From AB-137-C09 sp964645625 (GTDB lineage: Bacteria > Pseudomonadota > Zetaproteobacteria > Mariprofundales > Mariprofundaceae), in contig CAZYAI010000027.1 of NCBI GenBank assembly GCA_964645625.1, positions 1 to 32,973 on the forward strand: a DNA stretch of 32,973 nt, read 5' to 3'. A program made the translations under genes and the position numbers. Positions 25,657-32,973 of this stretch are shown here, one piece after another; within the stretch, counting starts at the first letter, position 1; every line of letters begins with the position of its first letter. The notes under the pieces are model-generated. The model saw nothing but the letters and a program-made list of their open reading frames with translations, was not told the origin of the DNA and made no database searches.

Positions 25657-27693
25657 TTATATATTCCACATGGGTCTTTTTTGAAAAGATGTATGATTCC
25701 CTTCAGCATTGCTCAAGCAATATTCCTGATAAATATAAGGCTTAAGCTTCTTGTATTTACTGGGATCAATCTCTGAGTTGGTTGGCAACAAAATAACTTG
25801 CTTGGCTACTTTGGGGTAATACTCGCTTAATAATTGATATTGATGATTCATGTCAATCCGAGCTAAAGGCGTGTCAATAATCATGGGAATATCTTTTGCA
25901 GACACATCTTTTAATGCCCATAATAATGCTGTTGCGACAAGCTGCTTCATACCCGCAGAAATACTTCCCATAGCAACGGCTGTATCTTTTTTATCCCAAT
26001 AATGCAAACCAAAACCTTCATCAATCGTAATACGTGAAATCAAGTGATGTGAAGTCATCAACACTGTCATATATTGATTGATCGCTGTTTCAATAGAAGC
26101 TCGCTTTTCCTCTTTTAATTTTTGCTTGTAGTCGCGAAAAAAATCTTTCATTTTTTCCGCCATTATTTTACGCTGTTGTCTATTATGGCTTAATCGCACA
26201 GCCTCTTGTTGCTGTTTTATTTCACCTTCCAAGTCATGAATAGATTGAGTTGATTGTTCCATATCAGCTTCAACTTTCTTTTTTTCACTTTCAATATCAA
26301 TATAGTCTATCTTCAAGGCATCCTCTTGTTCAAGTAACTGACTGTATTGCTCCCTATCTTCTGGTGAAAGCTGCACTAAATTATCCAAATTTGTTTCAAG
26401 AGTCGTTAATTGCGTACGTTCTTGCTGTAGAGCCTGTAACTGACGAATGCTTTGTTGCCGTTGATTATCTCCATGGGCATTACATATTTTTTGTAATGCT
26501 ATCGCTTCATGTTTACGCAATGTAGGAAAGCACGTTGTGGGTTGTGAAGTATGATCACTCAAATAATTGGTGCATAACTCATCTAGTATTGCGCTATAAA
26601 ATGTTTTTTGCGGCTCGGACAATCGCTCTGTTTCCTTTGGAGGCAATGTATTAAACAGATCAACGGGCAACTGTTTAAAAAACACTTTAACCTCTTCAAG
26701 ACTATTGGACTGCTGTTGCTTAAGTTGAGTTTCCAACTCTGTTTGCAACGTCTTCAATAAAGTCTGGTTAGCAAACAGAGGCAAAAAACGCGGTAATGTC
26801 TTGGTGATTTCATCTTGTTTTTCTTCAATGGATTTTTCACAGGATTTTTTAGACGTGCTTAACTCAGCTTTATTCTTTTCTCCTTCTACATATTGAATCG
26901 TATAACGCCGTTTCTTTAATCCAATACCATCCAGCACATAATCAACATCATCCTTTTTTGTATCTAATTCTTTCAATTTTTCTTTGTAAGCTAAAAGACG
27001 TTGTTCGATACTTCCTTTTTTATGCGTTAACTCATTAAGTTTAGCAACCTCTTCTGCACTCATGCTATTTTTCCGCCATTGGTTAATCGCTTGCTTTAAG
27101 GCATCATCCAATGATTCAATGCGCGAAATATTCAATAATTGTTCAATATGTTGCATTTGCGTGTTGCGATTAGCTTCTGCCAATGTTTGAACCTGTTCGC
27201 CATCAAAAAAATAAAATGGCAAAAAACTTGCTGGAATACGCTCGTCAATAAAGCGTTTAATTTCATCTTCGGATAATTCATTGGTAAGAAAATCCGTAGT
27301 TAAACGCAGATCATCACGGTAACCATCATTACTTAAATCCCAACTGCGAGATAATGTCACTGTACCCCGTGATTCTTGCCAGCGAGCAGTAATTGAACAT
27401 TGAACCTGCCCTTCATTACTCGCTTGTTTATTCATGATGCCAAACCAATTATCACCATCGCCGCGTACATATTGTTTTGGACTGGGCTTTCTTCCGCGCT
27501 GAACTGCTTCTCGCAAGTTATCATTCACCCCTGTGAACAATAGTTTCATACTGTTTAAGAAGCTGGTTTTCCCGTAACCATTGCGACCACTGATCAATAC
27601 AATGTTTTTATTTTCTGTTGCGCCACGAAGATCAAGCGTTTGTTTACCATAATAAGAGAAAAGGTTATGGATTTCGATGAATTGAAAAATCAT
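25657..27693 (-). CDS. dndD: DNA sulfur modification ATPase DndD-like
   Basis: A 678-residue SMC/Rad50-like ATPase, matching DndD of the DNA phosphorothioation pathway. Walker A is SGRNGYGKT (35-43), and a FYFFDGEQVQTLAE segment typical of DndD follows the N-terminal head. The middle is long coiled coil rich in Glu, Lys and Gln, with no obvious CxxC zinc hook. The C-terminal head has SAGMKQLVATALLWAL and Walker B PMIIDTPLARID (603-614), also DndD-like. The start shares one base with the dndC-like stop (TAATG). Base use is AT-rich compared with uvrB. In known systems DndD supports nicking or sulfur insertion together with DndC and DndE. Confidence 0.88.
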   Translation of the reverse strand: MIFQFIEIHNLFSYYGKQTLDLRGATENKNIVLISGRNGYGKTSFLNSMKLLFTGVNDNLREAVQRGRKPSPKQYVRGDGDNWFGIMNKQASNEGQVQCSITARWQESRGTVTLSRSWDLSNDGYRDDLRLTTDFLTNELSEDEIKRFIDERIPASFLPFYFFDGEQVQTLAEANRNTQMQHIEQLLNISRIESLDDALKQAINQWRKNSMSAEEVAKLNELTHKKGSIEQRLLAYKEKLKELDTKKDDVDYVLDGIGLKKRRYTIQYVEGEKNKAELSTSKKSCEKSIEEKQDEITKTLPRFLPLFANQTLLKTLQTELETQLKQQQSNSLEEVKVFFKQLPVDLFNTLPPKETERLSEPQKTFYSAILDELCTNYLSDHTSQPTTCFPTLRKHEAIALQKICNAHGDNQRQQSIRQLQALQQERTQLTTLETNLDNLVQLSPEDREQYSQLLEQEDALKIDYIDIESEKKKVEADMEQSTQSIHDLEGEIKQQQEAVRLSHNRQQRKIMAEKMKDFFRDYKQKLKEEKRASIETAINQYMTVLMTSHHLISRITIDEGFGLHYWDKKDTAVAMGSISAGMKQLVATALLWALKDVSAKDIPMIIDTPLARIDMNHQYQLLSEYYPKVAKQVILLPTNSEIDPSKYKKLKPYIYQEYCLSNAEGNHTSFQKRPMWNI

Positions 27694-29036
27694 TATGCTT
27701 GTCCACCAATACTTACTGCCACCTGATCTTGTTGCTCGATGTCCTGCACCCAGTTTTCAATAATTCGTTCTACATCATTGCATAAACCCGTTTTACTTCC
27801 ACGCTCTTGCATGGATGGGTACTTCTCAGTCACCAACTTCAACAAATCTTGAATCACTTGATAAGGCAATTCATATTCATCAGCCAGTTGCGCTAACATT
27901 TCTTGTTCTTTCGATGATTGTTGTGACATGGTAGCCATCCATAAAGCGGGATCAATGGTTCGACCGAATGTTTGAGCTATAGATTCTGCAGCGCGCAATG
28001 GGTCAAAGTCTTTTGTCCATTGCTGTTGAATACAGGCGATTTCTTCATCGCTGATCAAACGTTTTCCAACCTTTTTTTCTACTTCAAGTAACCGCGTTAA
28101 AATTTCTTTACGAACTTCTGGTGCAAATGCACCTTTTCCAGGTTGTTTGTTTCTTCGATAGGGTAAACGTGCACCTGGTCGATCACGCAAATCCTGTAGC
28201 CAGTTGCGAAATTCATTCAGTGGACGCATCCACTCATCGCCTGTCTCAATAAAACCTTGCATAGATTTATCTTTGTTAACGACTGTACACGTCCAGCAAC
28301 CAAAACGACTACCGCCACAAGAGGGGGTATTTAAATCCAACACTAGCGGACACTCTCCCCCATTGGCTTGCTTGTAAAGATTCAACATAAAATCATGATT
28401 CCCTCCCCATGGTGGCGGATTATTCGTAAACAAATATTCCCACACATCATCCGTTGTCCATTCTGCAATAGGAGAGAAAATTAAGGTATTGGCAATATCT
28501 TTATGTGGATGTAAACCTTGGCTATTATTAATATTACTTTGCATGGACTGTTTACGCGCGCTACTTTCATCATAGCGCGTACCTAACAATAAAATCACAC
28601 TGCCTGCTTGAGCAGTAATTGCTTCAATACATGCTTTTGATGGATCAATCTTCATGCGCTGTGTGCACCAACGAAAAAAGCGGGTAGGGGATGGATAACC
28701 GCGACCAATTAACAAACTCCAAAAACTTTGTGAAATTTCTGGGTTTACCTGATGCACATGCAAAGGTAATGCACTGTTTTGTGCATGTTGTGCTAAAATT
28801 CTTAAGGTCTTTGCTAAATACTCCTCCACATTAGGTGCTTCAACCAATGTATCTGAAGACATAACATGCACTGGTTTGAGCGTTTTCCCTTCTTGTTGTA
28901 ATTCGATCAACAACTCATAAACCAATTGCAGCAGCAATGTTGAATCTTTACCACCAGAATAAGCAACCACCCAAGGACGTTGGTCAGCAAGATACTGCCT
29001 CCTCAAATGCAATCGCGTACTTTTCAATTGGTTCAT
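27693..29036 (-). CDS. dndC: DNA phosphorothioation PP-loop / Fe-S protein DndC-like
   Basis: The ATP pyrophosphatase of DNA sulfur modification, related to PAPS reductases. The 447-residue protein has RPWVVAYSGGKDST with the PP-loop SGGKDS at 27-32, a WCTQRMKIDP block (123-132), and cysteines 229, 240, 247 and 250 in the C-x10-C-x6-C-x2-C spacing of the DndC iron-sulfur site. It adenylates DNA phosphate and inserts sulfur in the known pathway. The frame is open to 29177, but the first 47 residues look like non-coding sequence, while the ATG at 29036 begins at the usual DndC start and has AAGGA about 12 bases upstream. It opens the six-gene operon; I see no convincing promoter in 29037-29186. 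Confidence 0.9.
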   Translation of the reverse strand: MNQLKSTRLHLRRQYLADQRPWVVAYSGGKDSTLLLQLVYELLIELQQEGKTLKPVHVMSSDTLVEAPNVEEYLAKTLRILAQHAQNSALPLHVHQVNPEISQSFWSLLIGRGYPSPTRFFRWCTQRMKIDPSKACIEAITAQAGSVILLLGTRYDESSARKQSMQSNINNSQGLHPHKDIANTLIFSPIAEWTTDDVWEYLFTNNPPPWGGNHDFMLNLYKQANGGECPLVLDLNTPSCGGSRFGCWTCTVVNKDKSMQGFIETGDEWMRPLNEFRNWLQDLRDRPGARLPYRRNKQPGKGAFAPEVRKEILTRLLEVEKKVGKRLISDEEIACIQQQWTKDFDPLRAAESIAQTFGRTIDPALWMATMSQQSSKEQEMLAQLADEYELPYQVIQDLLKLVTEKYPSMQERGSKTGLCNDVERIIENWVQDIEQQDQVAVSIGGQA

Positions 29037-29186
29037 TATCGTTATTTTTCCTTTTCTAAGGTAAAGTTGTAATCCATGGAGTAAAGGCACATTACTTTGT
29101 AATGCGCTATTGTAACGAGTGTGCTTATCGTACAGAGTAGCATAAAGTCCAGTAGTATAACTTGGTCTACGTAACATCAGTTAATA

Positions 29187-29224
29187 GCGAACTCTAAGCC
29201 GCAAGGCAAGAATGAAAAGGACAG
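29187..29224. repeat. 38-bp direct repeat, right copy (island boundary)
   Basis: Perfect match to 21770-21807. It lies between the stop of the membrane-protein gene (29234) and the dndC-like gene, both on the minus strand. Confidence 0.92.
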
Positions 29225-29233
29225 AGCCTAAGT

Positions 29234-29818
29234 TTACAAGACTTGCTCTTGATTACCTTTAGCTGCGGCATCTTCGCCCATTTTATCTAAGATGTTAGGA
29301 ATCATCTTTTCAGAAAAACCTGCTATAAACCCCCAAATAATTGCCTTGGCAGCATCGGCTGAGGTACTTGGCGCCATGCCGTTAAAAACGGAGTTGAGGT
29401 CTTTATAATCAGTGCCACCACCACTAAAGCTGGGGAATAACGTACCTTCTAGCAAACCTGAGGCAAACAGCGCGTATGCTACAATCGCAAACGTCCCTGC
29501 CACCATCGGTGTGGCATAGACTTGGGTAATAGCAATCACATTGCTAAACATACTACGCTCTGGCTCCTCCAGCGGCATGGATTTTAATCGTTGGTAGGTA
29601 TTGGTGATGCCACCTAAAGCTCCAGCAAGGAACACAAACACAATCAATTGCGGAGCCTGAGCAGACACTTCACCCGTCCCCGCAGTGCCTTTCAAGTAAA
29701 GCCATAACAACAAGGGAACGACCACAATAGGAATCATATTGGCATGGAAACGCACCGAAACCAAGCTTCTCAAAGCCGAACGAGCATGATCGAGAATAAA
29801 GCGTAATAAGTCAGGCAT
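29234..29818 (-). CDS. inner-membrane protein of unknown function
   Basis: A 194-residue protein that I do not assign. Hydrophobic segments lie near residues 25-45 (ANMIPIVVVPLLLWLYLKG), 57-75 (LIVFVFLAGALGGITNTYQ), 103-130 (YATPMVAGTFAIVAYALFASGLL) and around 165-180. The C-terminal AIIWGFIAGFSEKMIPNIL is a motif I have seen in conserved bacterial membrane proteins of unknown role. The start is ATG at 29818 with TGAGG 6 bases upstream; the 47 extra open codons further upstream are not supported. It is divergent from the operon at 30069 and would have been next to uvrB before island insertion. Confidence 0.7.
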   Translation of the reverse strand: MPDLLRFILDHARSALRSLVSVRFHANMIPIVVVPLLLWLYLKGTAGTGEVSAQAPQLIVFVFLAGALGGITNTYQRLKSMPLEEPERSMFSNVIAITQVYATPMVAGTFAIVAYALFASGLLEGTLFPSFSGGGTDYKDLNSVFNGMAPSTSADAAKAIIWGFIAGFSEKMIPNILDKMGEDAAAKGNQEQVL

Positions 29819-29968
29819 GGTAAACCTCATAAGCATGAACATGGTTATGTAATAACGAACTGGCGCATCATGGCAGCCTGCCAACAGCAACACAACCAAA
29901 GGGCGATGCTTAACATGGCAGAAAACCATGCGCATCAAGCTATTTTTCAAACAACACAAAATGCTGGA

Positions 29969-29997
29969 TTGCAGCTTATTCAGGTCTCATCTATAGT
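29969..29997 (+). promoter_or_regulatory. sigma70-type promoter of the 30069-32767 operon
   Basis: TTGCAG (29969-29974), 17 bases, TATAGT (29992-29997). The -10 matches consensus at five of six positions and the spacing is ideal. Transcription would begin near 30004, giving a leader of about 65 bases with AGGAGG at 30056-30061. Confidence 0.55.
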
Positions 29998-30068
29998 ATG
30001 GCTTCGGCAATGTTATGAACACTTAGGAACGGAAATAAGCTAACCCACGTTCCCTTAGGAGGCTAACG

Positions 30069-30473
30069 ATGAAGATGATTCCCACGCTATTCATGCTTGG
30101 TGTAGCATGTTTACCTATTTCACTCAATGCCGCACCGTTGAATAAATTTGGTTCGATGCAACAACAAATGGCTGTACCGCAAATGCAGCAAACAGTGCTG
30201 CCTCCTCCCATACAGCAAGCAGTCATTCCCGAGCGTCCTGCCTTACCTGCTCAAGCTGCGCCTACTATTAAAAAGGAAAAACATAACGCCGTACTCAATG
30301 AGGTAGAGAAGTTACTGGCTCGCTTACCATTGGAAAAATTACAACAGTGGCAAAGTAAGTTTGAAGAAAAACGTAAAAAAGCCGAACAAAGCGGTAAAAC
30401 CAAGGTTGTTGAGTATTACGACCACCTTATTGCCTTGTGTAAAAAACTTGAAAAAGAGAGGACTGAGCCATGA
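30069..30473 (+). CDS. secreted proline/glutamine-rich protein, unknown
   Basis: A 134-residue protein, not recognised. Residues 1-22 are a signal peptide (MKMIPTLFMLGVACLPISLNAA). Residues about 30-65 are low-complexity Gln/Met/Pro (MQQQMAVPQMQQTVLPPP), suggesting a flexible tether. The C-terminal half is a charged helix, possibly coiled coil (LNEVEKLLARLPLEKLQQWQ and EEKRKKAEQ). The start ATG has a perfect AGGAGG. It overlaps the next gene by 4 bases (ATGA), so it belongs to a three-gene unit with the membrane protein and the cyclase. Periplasmic location is likely. Confidence 0.75.
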   Translation: MKMIPTLFMLGVACLPISLNAAPLNKFGSMQQQMAVPQMQQTVLPPPIQQAVIPERPALPAQAAPTIKKEKHNAVLNEVEKLLARLPLEKLQQWQSKFEEKRKKAEQSGKTKVVEYYDHLIALCKKLEKERTEP

Positions 30474-30997
30474 GGTTGCTATGTATATTAATGCTATATT
30501 GCATGTTCAACCATGTGGCACTGGCGGATGAAGCGGCTATTGATGCAGCCCTCAATGCCGTAGTAGCAGTGGGCGAACAGGCAGCAGAAAACGCACCTGA
30601 TATGCCCCCTCCTGCAAGCATACCCAGCAGCGAAAATACTGGCACTGCGAATATGGTACAGGTCAACCGTAACGACCTTGATGCTTGGATGCGACAACAA
30701 CAAATGCAAGCCAATGTCATCACCAATCAAGCCAACAACCAACTTTGGACAACCACCCTATTGGCGGCAGTTTGGTTGATTACCTTTATTATGCTGTTGC
30801 AGTTTATGCGCCGCCAAGGCTGCAAGGATTATGTCAATGTCATTGGGCTAAACCTCATCATTTTCGCCACCGTTTTTATGGTTTTAGTGGTGGAAACCGA
30901 TCAACAGCTCACCGCTGGTGCAGGTATTCTTGGGGCGATTGCGGGTTATCTATTCCGCGCTATGCAAAGTGAACAACAAGGGGAGAATAAGTCATGA
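30470..30997 (+). CDS. signal-peptide protein with two membrane helices, unknown
   Basis: A 175-residue protein. Residues 1 to about 19 are a signal peptide ending ALA before DEAAID. A 75-residue periplasmic stretch follows, rich in Ala, Pro, Asn and Gln. Two hydrophobic helices then lie near 97-112 (TLLAAVWLITFIMLLQF) and 121-140 (VNVIGLNLIIFATVFMVLVV), with a third weaker one (GAGILGAIAGYLFRAM). It is not recognised. Overlaps of 4 bases on both sides tie it to the secreted protein upstream and the cyclase downstream, so it may pass a periplasmic signal to the cyclase. That role is inference. Confidence 0.75.
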   Translation: MRLLCILMLYCMFNHVALADEAAIDAALNAVVAVGEQAAENAPDMPPPASIPSSENTGTANMVQVNRNDLDAWMRQQQMQANVITNQANNQLWTTTLLAAVWLITFIMLLQFMRRQGCKDYVNVIGLNLIIFATVFMVLVVETDQQLTAGAGILGAIAGYLFRAMQSEQQGENKS

Positions 30998-32574
30998 GTT
31001 TACCAGCGATGATTGATCACAACCATGCCGTAGAACTTGCACCGCGTGTATGGTGGGTGGGGCATGTGCAACAGGATGACCCTTTTCAATGCCATGTATA
31101 TTTAATCGAACAGGGCGAACAATCGGTATTGATTGACCCTGGCTCTAAACTCACCTTTGCCCACACGCTCAAGAAGATTGAAGAAGTCGTTCCCATCACC
31201 CATGTTCGCTACTTCATTTGCCAGCATCAAGACCCCGACATCACAGGAGCTATGCCACTGATTGATGCCTTCAACACCCATGAAGATGCGGTGCTGGTTA
31301 CCCATTGGCGAGCCAAAATGTTGCTGCGTCATTACGACCTTGCGATGCCCTTTTGGTTAATCAACGAACATGGTTGGAAGTTAGAACTAGAAGATCGCAC
31401 CTTGGAATTTGTATTCACGCCGTATGCCCATTTCCCTGGTGCTTTTGTAACCTATGACCACCAAAGTAAAATCATGTTCTCCAGCGACTTGTTTGGTGGC
31501 TTAACCGAGGAGTTCCAGTTAGTCGCCAAAGATGCTTCCTACCTCGAAGCAATGAAGCCGTTTCACCAACATTATATGCCAAGCAACGATATTTTGCAGT
31601 TCGCAGTAGGTGAAATCGAACGTTACCCAATGCAAATGATCGCCCCGCAGCATGGCTCAATTATTCCACAAGCATTGGTTCAAGTATGCATGGATTACCT
31701 CAAAGGCTTGGATTGCGGTCTATATATGTTACTGGGGCGAGAAAGCGACATCCAAAAGCTATCGCGCTTTAACGAAACACTAAAAAAAATCACCCGAACC
31801 ATGATTGTTTGCCGTGATTTCAAAGAAATTGCGCACGGCTTATTGGACATTATCAGCAGTGAGATTCAGGCAACTGCATTGAGCTTCCATGTGCGCGATG
31901 CACAGCAACATACGCTCTACTTCAACGCCAGCAACCGTTACCGAGGCGTGGATTACGTCATGCCAGAAACGATTGCTGCCATGTTAAACAACCCTGCCGC
32001 TAATGCGCAAGCTTACATCTTGGCGCATGATAAAAAACAAGATAAACACTACATCTTTGTACCGCTCAATGGTCAATCAACACATCAACATATAGAAGGT
32101 AGCATTGATGCCGTAGTGCAAATTGAACTGGCAGAAGCGCAACATTCCGACGAACACTTGCAACGCCTGTTAGAGCAAATGACGCTGCCCTTACAGGTAG
32201 CTATCGAACGCGAAATGATTTTCCGCGACATGGACAAGAAACGCGAAGAAATTTACGCCCGCGCTATCCGCGATCCTTTAACGGGACTGTTCACCCGTGT
32301 TTATATGCAAGACATGATGCAAACGCTGTTAGAGCAGGATGACCGTAACAAGAACAAAAACATATCCGCCGTAATGATGGATATTGACCACTTCAAGCGC
32401 ATTAACGACACCTACGGACACCCGCAAGGCGATGTCGTGCTCAAAAAAGTAGCTGCCTGCCTGTTGGAGAATTGCCGCGCTGGCGATATTCCTGTACGCC
32501 TAGGCGGCGAAGAATTCATCACTTTTTGCACAGGCACAGCACAACAGCAGTCGTTTTGCCGAACGCCTGCGTGA
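30994..32574 (+). CDS. ODP/flavodiiron-like sensor plus GGDEF diguanylate cyclase, frameshifted
   Basis: A signalling protein, read here as 526 residues. Residues 1-230 are a metallo-beta-lactamase fold of the oxygen-binding di-iron (ODP/FprA-like) type, with HQDPD (78-82), AHFPG (145-149), SSDLFGG (163-169) and PQHGS (218-222) as the likely metal sites. A middle region with a GAF-like pattern (about 245-410) leads to a GGDEF domain from DPLTGLFTRVYM to GGEEF (504-508). An inhibitory RxxD site (RAGD, 495-498) lies five residues before it. After residue 511 the frame is wrong and ends early at 32572-32574. The remaining cyclase residues lie in the next frame (see 32528-32767). The intact protein would be about 590 residues. 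In the operon it follows the membrane protein by an ATGA overlap. Confidence 0.82.
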   Translation: MSLPAMIDHNHAVELAPRVWWVGHVQQDDPFQCHVYLIEQGEQSVLIDPGSKLTFAHTLKKIEEVVPITHVRYFICQHQDPDITGAMPLIDAFNTHEDAVLVTHWRAKMLLRHYDLAMPFWLINEHGWKLELEDRTLEFVFTPYAHFPGAFVTYDHQSKIMFSSDLFGGLTEEFQLVAKDASYLEAMKPFHQHYMPSNDILQFAVGEIERYPMQMIAPQHGSIIPQALVQVCMDYLKGLDCGLYMLLGRESDIQKLSRFNETLKKITRTMIVCRDFKEIAHGLLDIISSEIQATALSFHVRDAQQHTLYFNASNRYRGVDYVMPETIAAMLNNPAANAQAYILAHDKKQDKHYIFVPLNGQSTHQHIEGSIDAVVQIELAEAQHSDEHLQRLLEQMTLPLQVAIEREMIFRDMDKKREEIYARAIRDPLTGLFTRVYMQDMMQTLLEQDDRNKNKNISAVMMDIDHFKRINDTYGHPQGDVVLKKVAACLLENCRAGDIPVRLGGEEFITFCTGTAQQQSFCRTPA

Positions 32575-32767
32575 ACGCATTGAATCATTACAATGGCCAT
32601 TCCCTATGGATGAAGAAGCAATCACCGCCAGTTTTGGTGTTGCCCTGCGCATTGATTACGAATCGCTAGACGATCTGATTCAACGCACCGATGACGCACT
32701 CTACCAAGCCAAAGAGCAAGGAAGAAATCGCGTCATCATCGCTGAAGATCGCATTGATCCATGCTGA
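32528..32767 (+). pseudogene. detached C-terminal part of the GGDEF domain
   Basis: In the frame one base off from the upstream gene, this segment reads on as a normal GGDEF end: SSRFAERLRERIE, then ITASFGVALR and DDLIQRTDDALYQAKEQGRN, ending at a TGA (32765-32767). Removing one T from the five-T run at 32523-32527 restores the whole protein. The four-T run at 32554-32557 is the other possible site, but the first gives the more family-like RFAERLR. It has no start of its own. Confidence 0.8.
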
Positions 32768-32973
32768 TGAACGACTAACCGCAAGAGAATGATTTTGCTG
32801 GGTTTTTCGCCCTAACAAAAAACGTTTGGGTTAGAACAACAACGTTTCGGGCAGCCACAAGGGGCTGCCCCTACGGTCAGAATGTAGGTGCATGATTATC
32901 AAAACTGCTGCTGTCATGGTTCACGCCTTGCAACCACACACTGTTTTTTTAGGGTTGGTTTTGTATTTTAACT
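32768..32973. other. intergenic end of the window
   Basis: No gene is seen. It holds a short direct repeat, AACGTTTGGG (32821-32830) and AACGTTTCGG (32841-32850), exactly 20 bases apart, followed by the hairpin at 32849-32870. The region continues past the window end. Confidence 0.5.
32849..32870. repeat. hairpin GGGCAGCC/GGCTGCCC
   Basis: An 8-bp perfect stem with a 6-base loop (ACAAGG), about 80 bases after the cyclase. A similar GC-rich palindrome is often found as an intergenic repeat in proteobacteria, from memory. It has no T-run, so it is at best a weak terminator. Confidence 0.5.

Larger units (their letters stand above)
21770..29224. mobile_element. 7.4-kb defence-type genomic island between direct repeats
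   Basis: The block between two perfect 38-bp direct repeats contains only the six-gene dnd-like operon. It is richer in A+T than its surroundings: for example 26281-26340 has 19 G/C of 60, while 20461-20520 in uvrB has 32 of 60. Removing the block plus one repeat would place uvrB directly behind the membrane-protein gene at 29234, on the same strand. No integrase, transposase or terminal inverted repeat is present, so entry by recombination, by a mobile element supplied in trans, or by an element since lost are all possible. Confidence 0.75.

Noticed and set aside
29037..29177. N-terminal 47-residue extension of the DndC-like protein
   Set aside because: It has no similarity to DndC starts and no Shine-Dalgarno, whereas the ATG at 29036 fits homologues and has AAGGA upstream.

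Overview
The window is chromosomal DNA of a Gram-negative proteobacterium. Evidence for this is an outer-membrane beta-barrel protein, a DolP-type lipoprotein, a heptose adenylyltransferase for LPS, the rpsP-rimM-trmD block, pdxB, topA and uvrB. Base composition of the core genes is near 50% GC. I cannot fix the order or genus from the sequence; a gamma- or zeta-proteobacterial setting is plausible but is inference. There is no CRISPR array, tRNA, rRNA, integrase or transposase gene that I can see.

Left part (1-8.8 kb, + strand): an arsenite-methyltransferase-like gene with a DMT-family exporter; a small PuuD/urate-oxidase-N-like membrane protein ending in a clear terminator; a gene-free stretch with a nested inverted repeat; an outer-membrane barrel protein; then a tightly packed run pepA - PAP2 phosphatase - cbiC - cobA - cbiD. 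The last three encode corrin-ring steps of cobalamin synthesis. Middle part (8.8-21.8 kb, - strand): rpsP-rimM-trmD without rplS behind it; a small secreted protein; dolP-rfaE2-pdxB joined by 4-base overlaps; a lone cyclic-nucleotide-binding-domain protein; topA; and uvrB coupled to a large SWIM-SNF2 helicase.

The main point of interest is 21.77-29.22 kb. A 7.4-kb AT-rich block is bounded by a perfect 38-bp direct repeat, one copy of which lies immediately upstream of uvrB. It holds one six-gene minus-strand operon, in transcription order: a DndC-like PP-loop/Fe-S protein, a DndD-like SMC-type ATPase, a protein whose N-terminus looks like DndE fused to an FtsK/HerA-type translocase, an ABC-type AAA ATPase, a DUF4435 TOPRIM-like protein, and a TusA-like sulfur carrier. 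This looks like a DNA phosphorothioation system. Its usual dndB, dndA and dndFGH partners are absent, and in their place are a PARIS-like (AriA/AriB-type) ATPase-nuclease pair and a sulfur carrier. The combination is the best candidate here for an undescribed defence system.

Right end (29.2-33.0 kb): a minus-strand membrane protein, then a divergent plus-strand operon behind a good sigma70-type promoter. It encodes a small secreted protein, a two-TM membrane protein and a diguanylate cyclase with an N-terminal di-iron oxygen-sensor-like (ODP/flavodiiron) domain. The GGDEF domain of the cyclase is broken by a one-base frameshift in a T-run, which is either a sequencing error or a real mutation.
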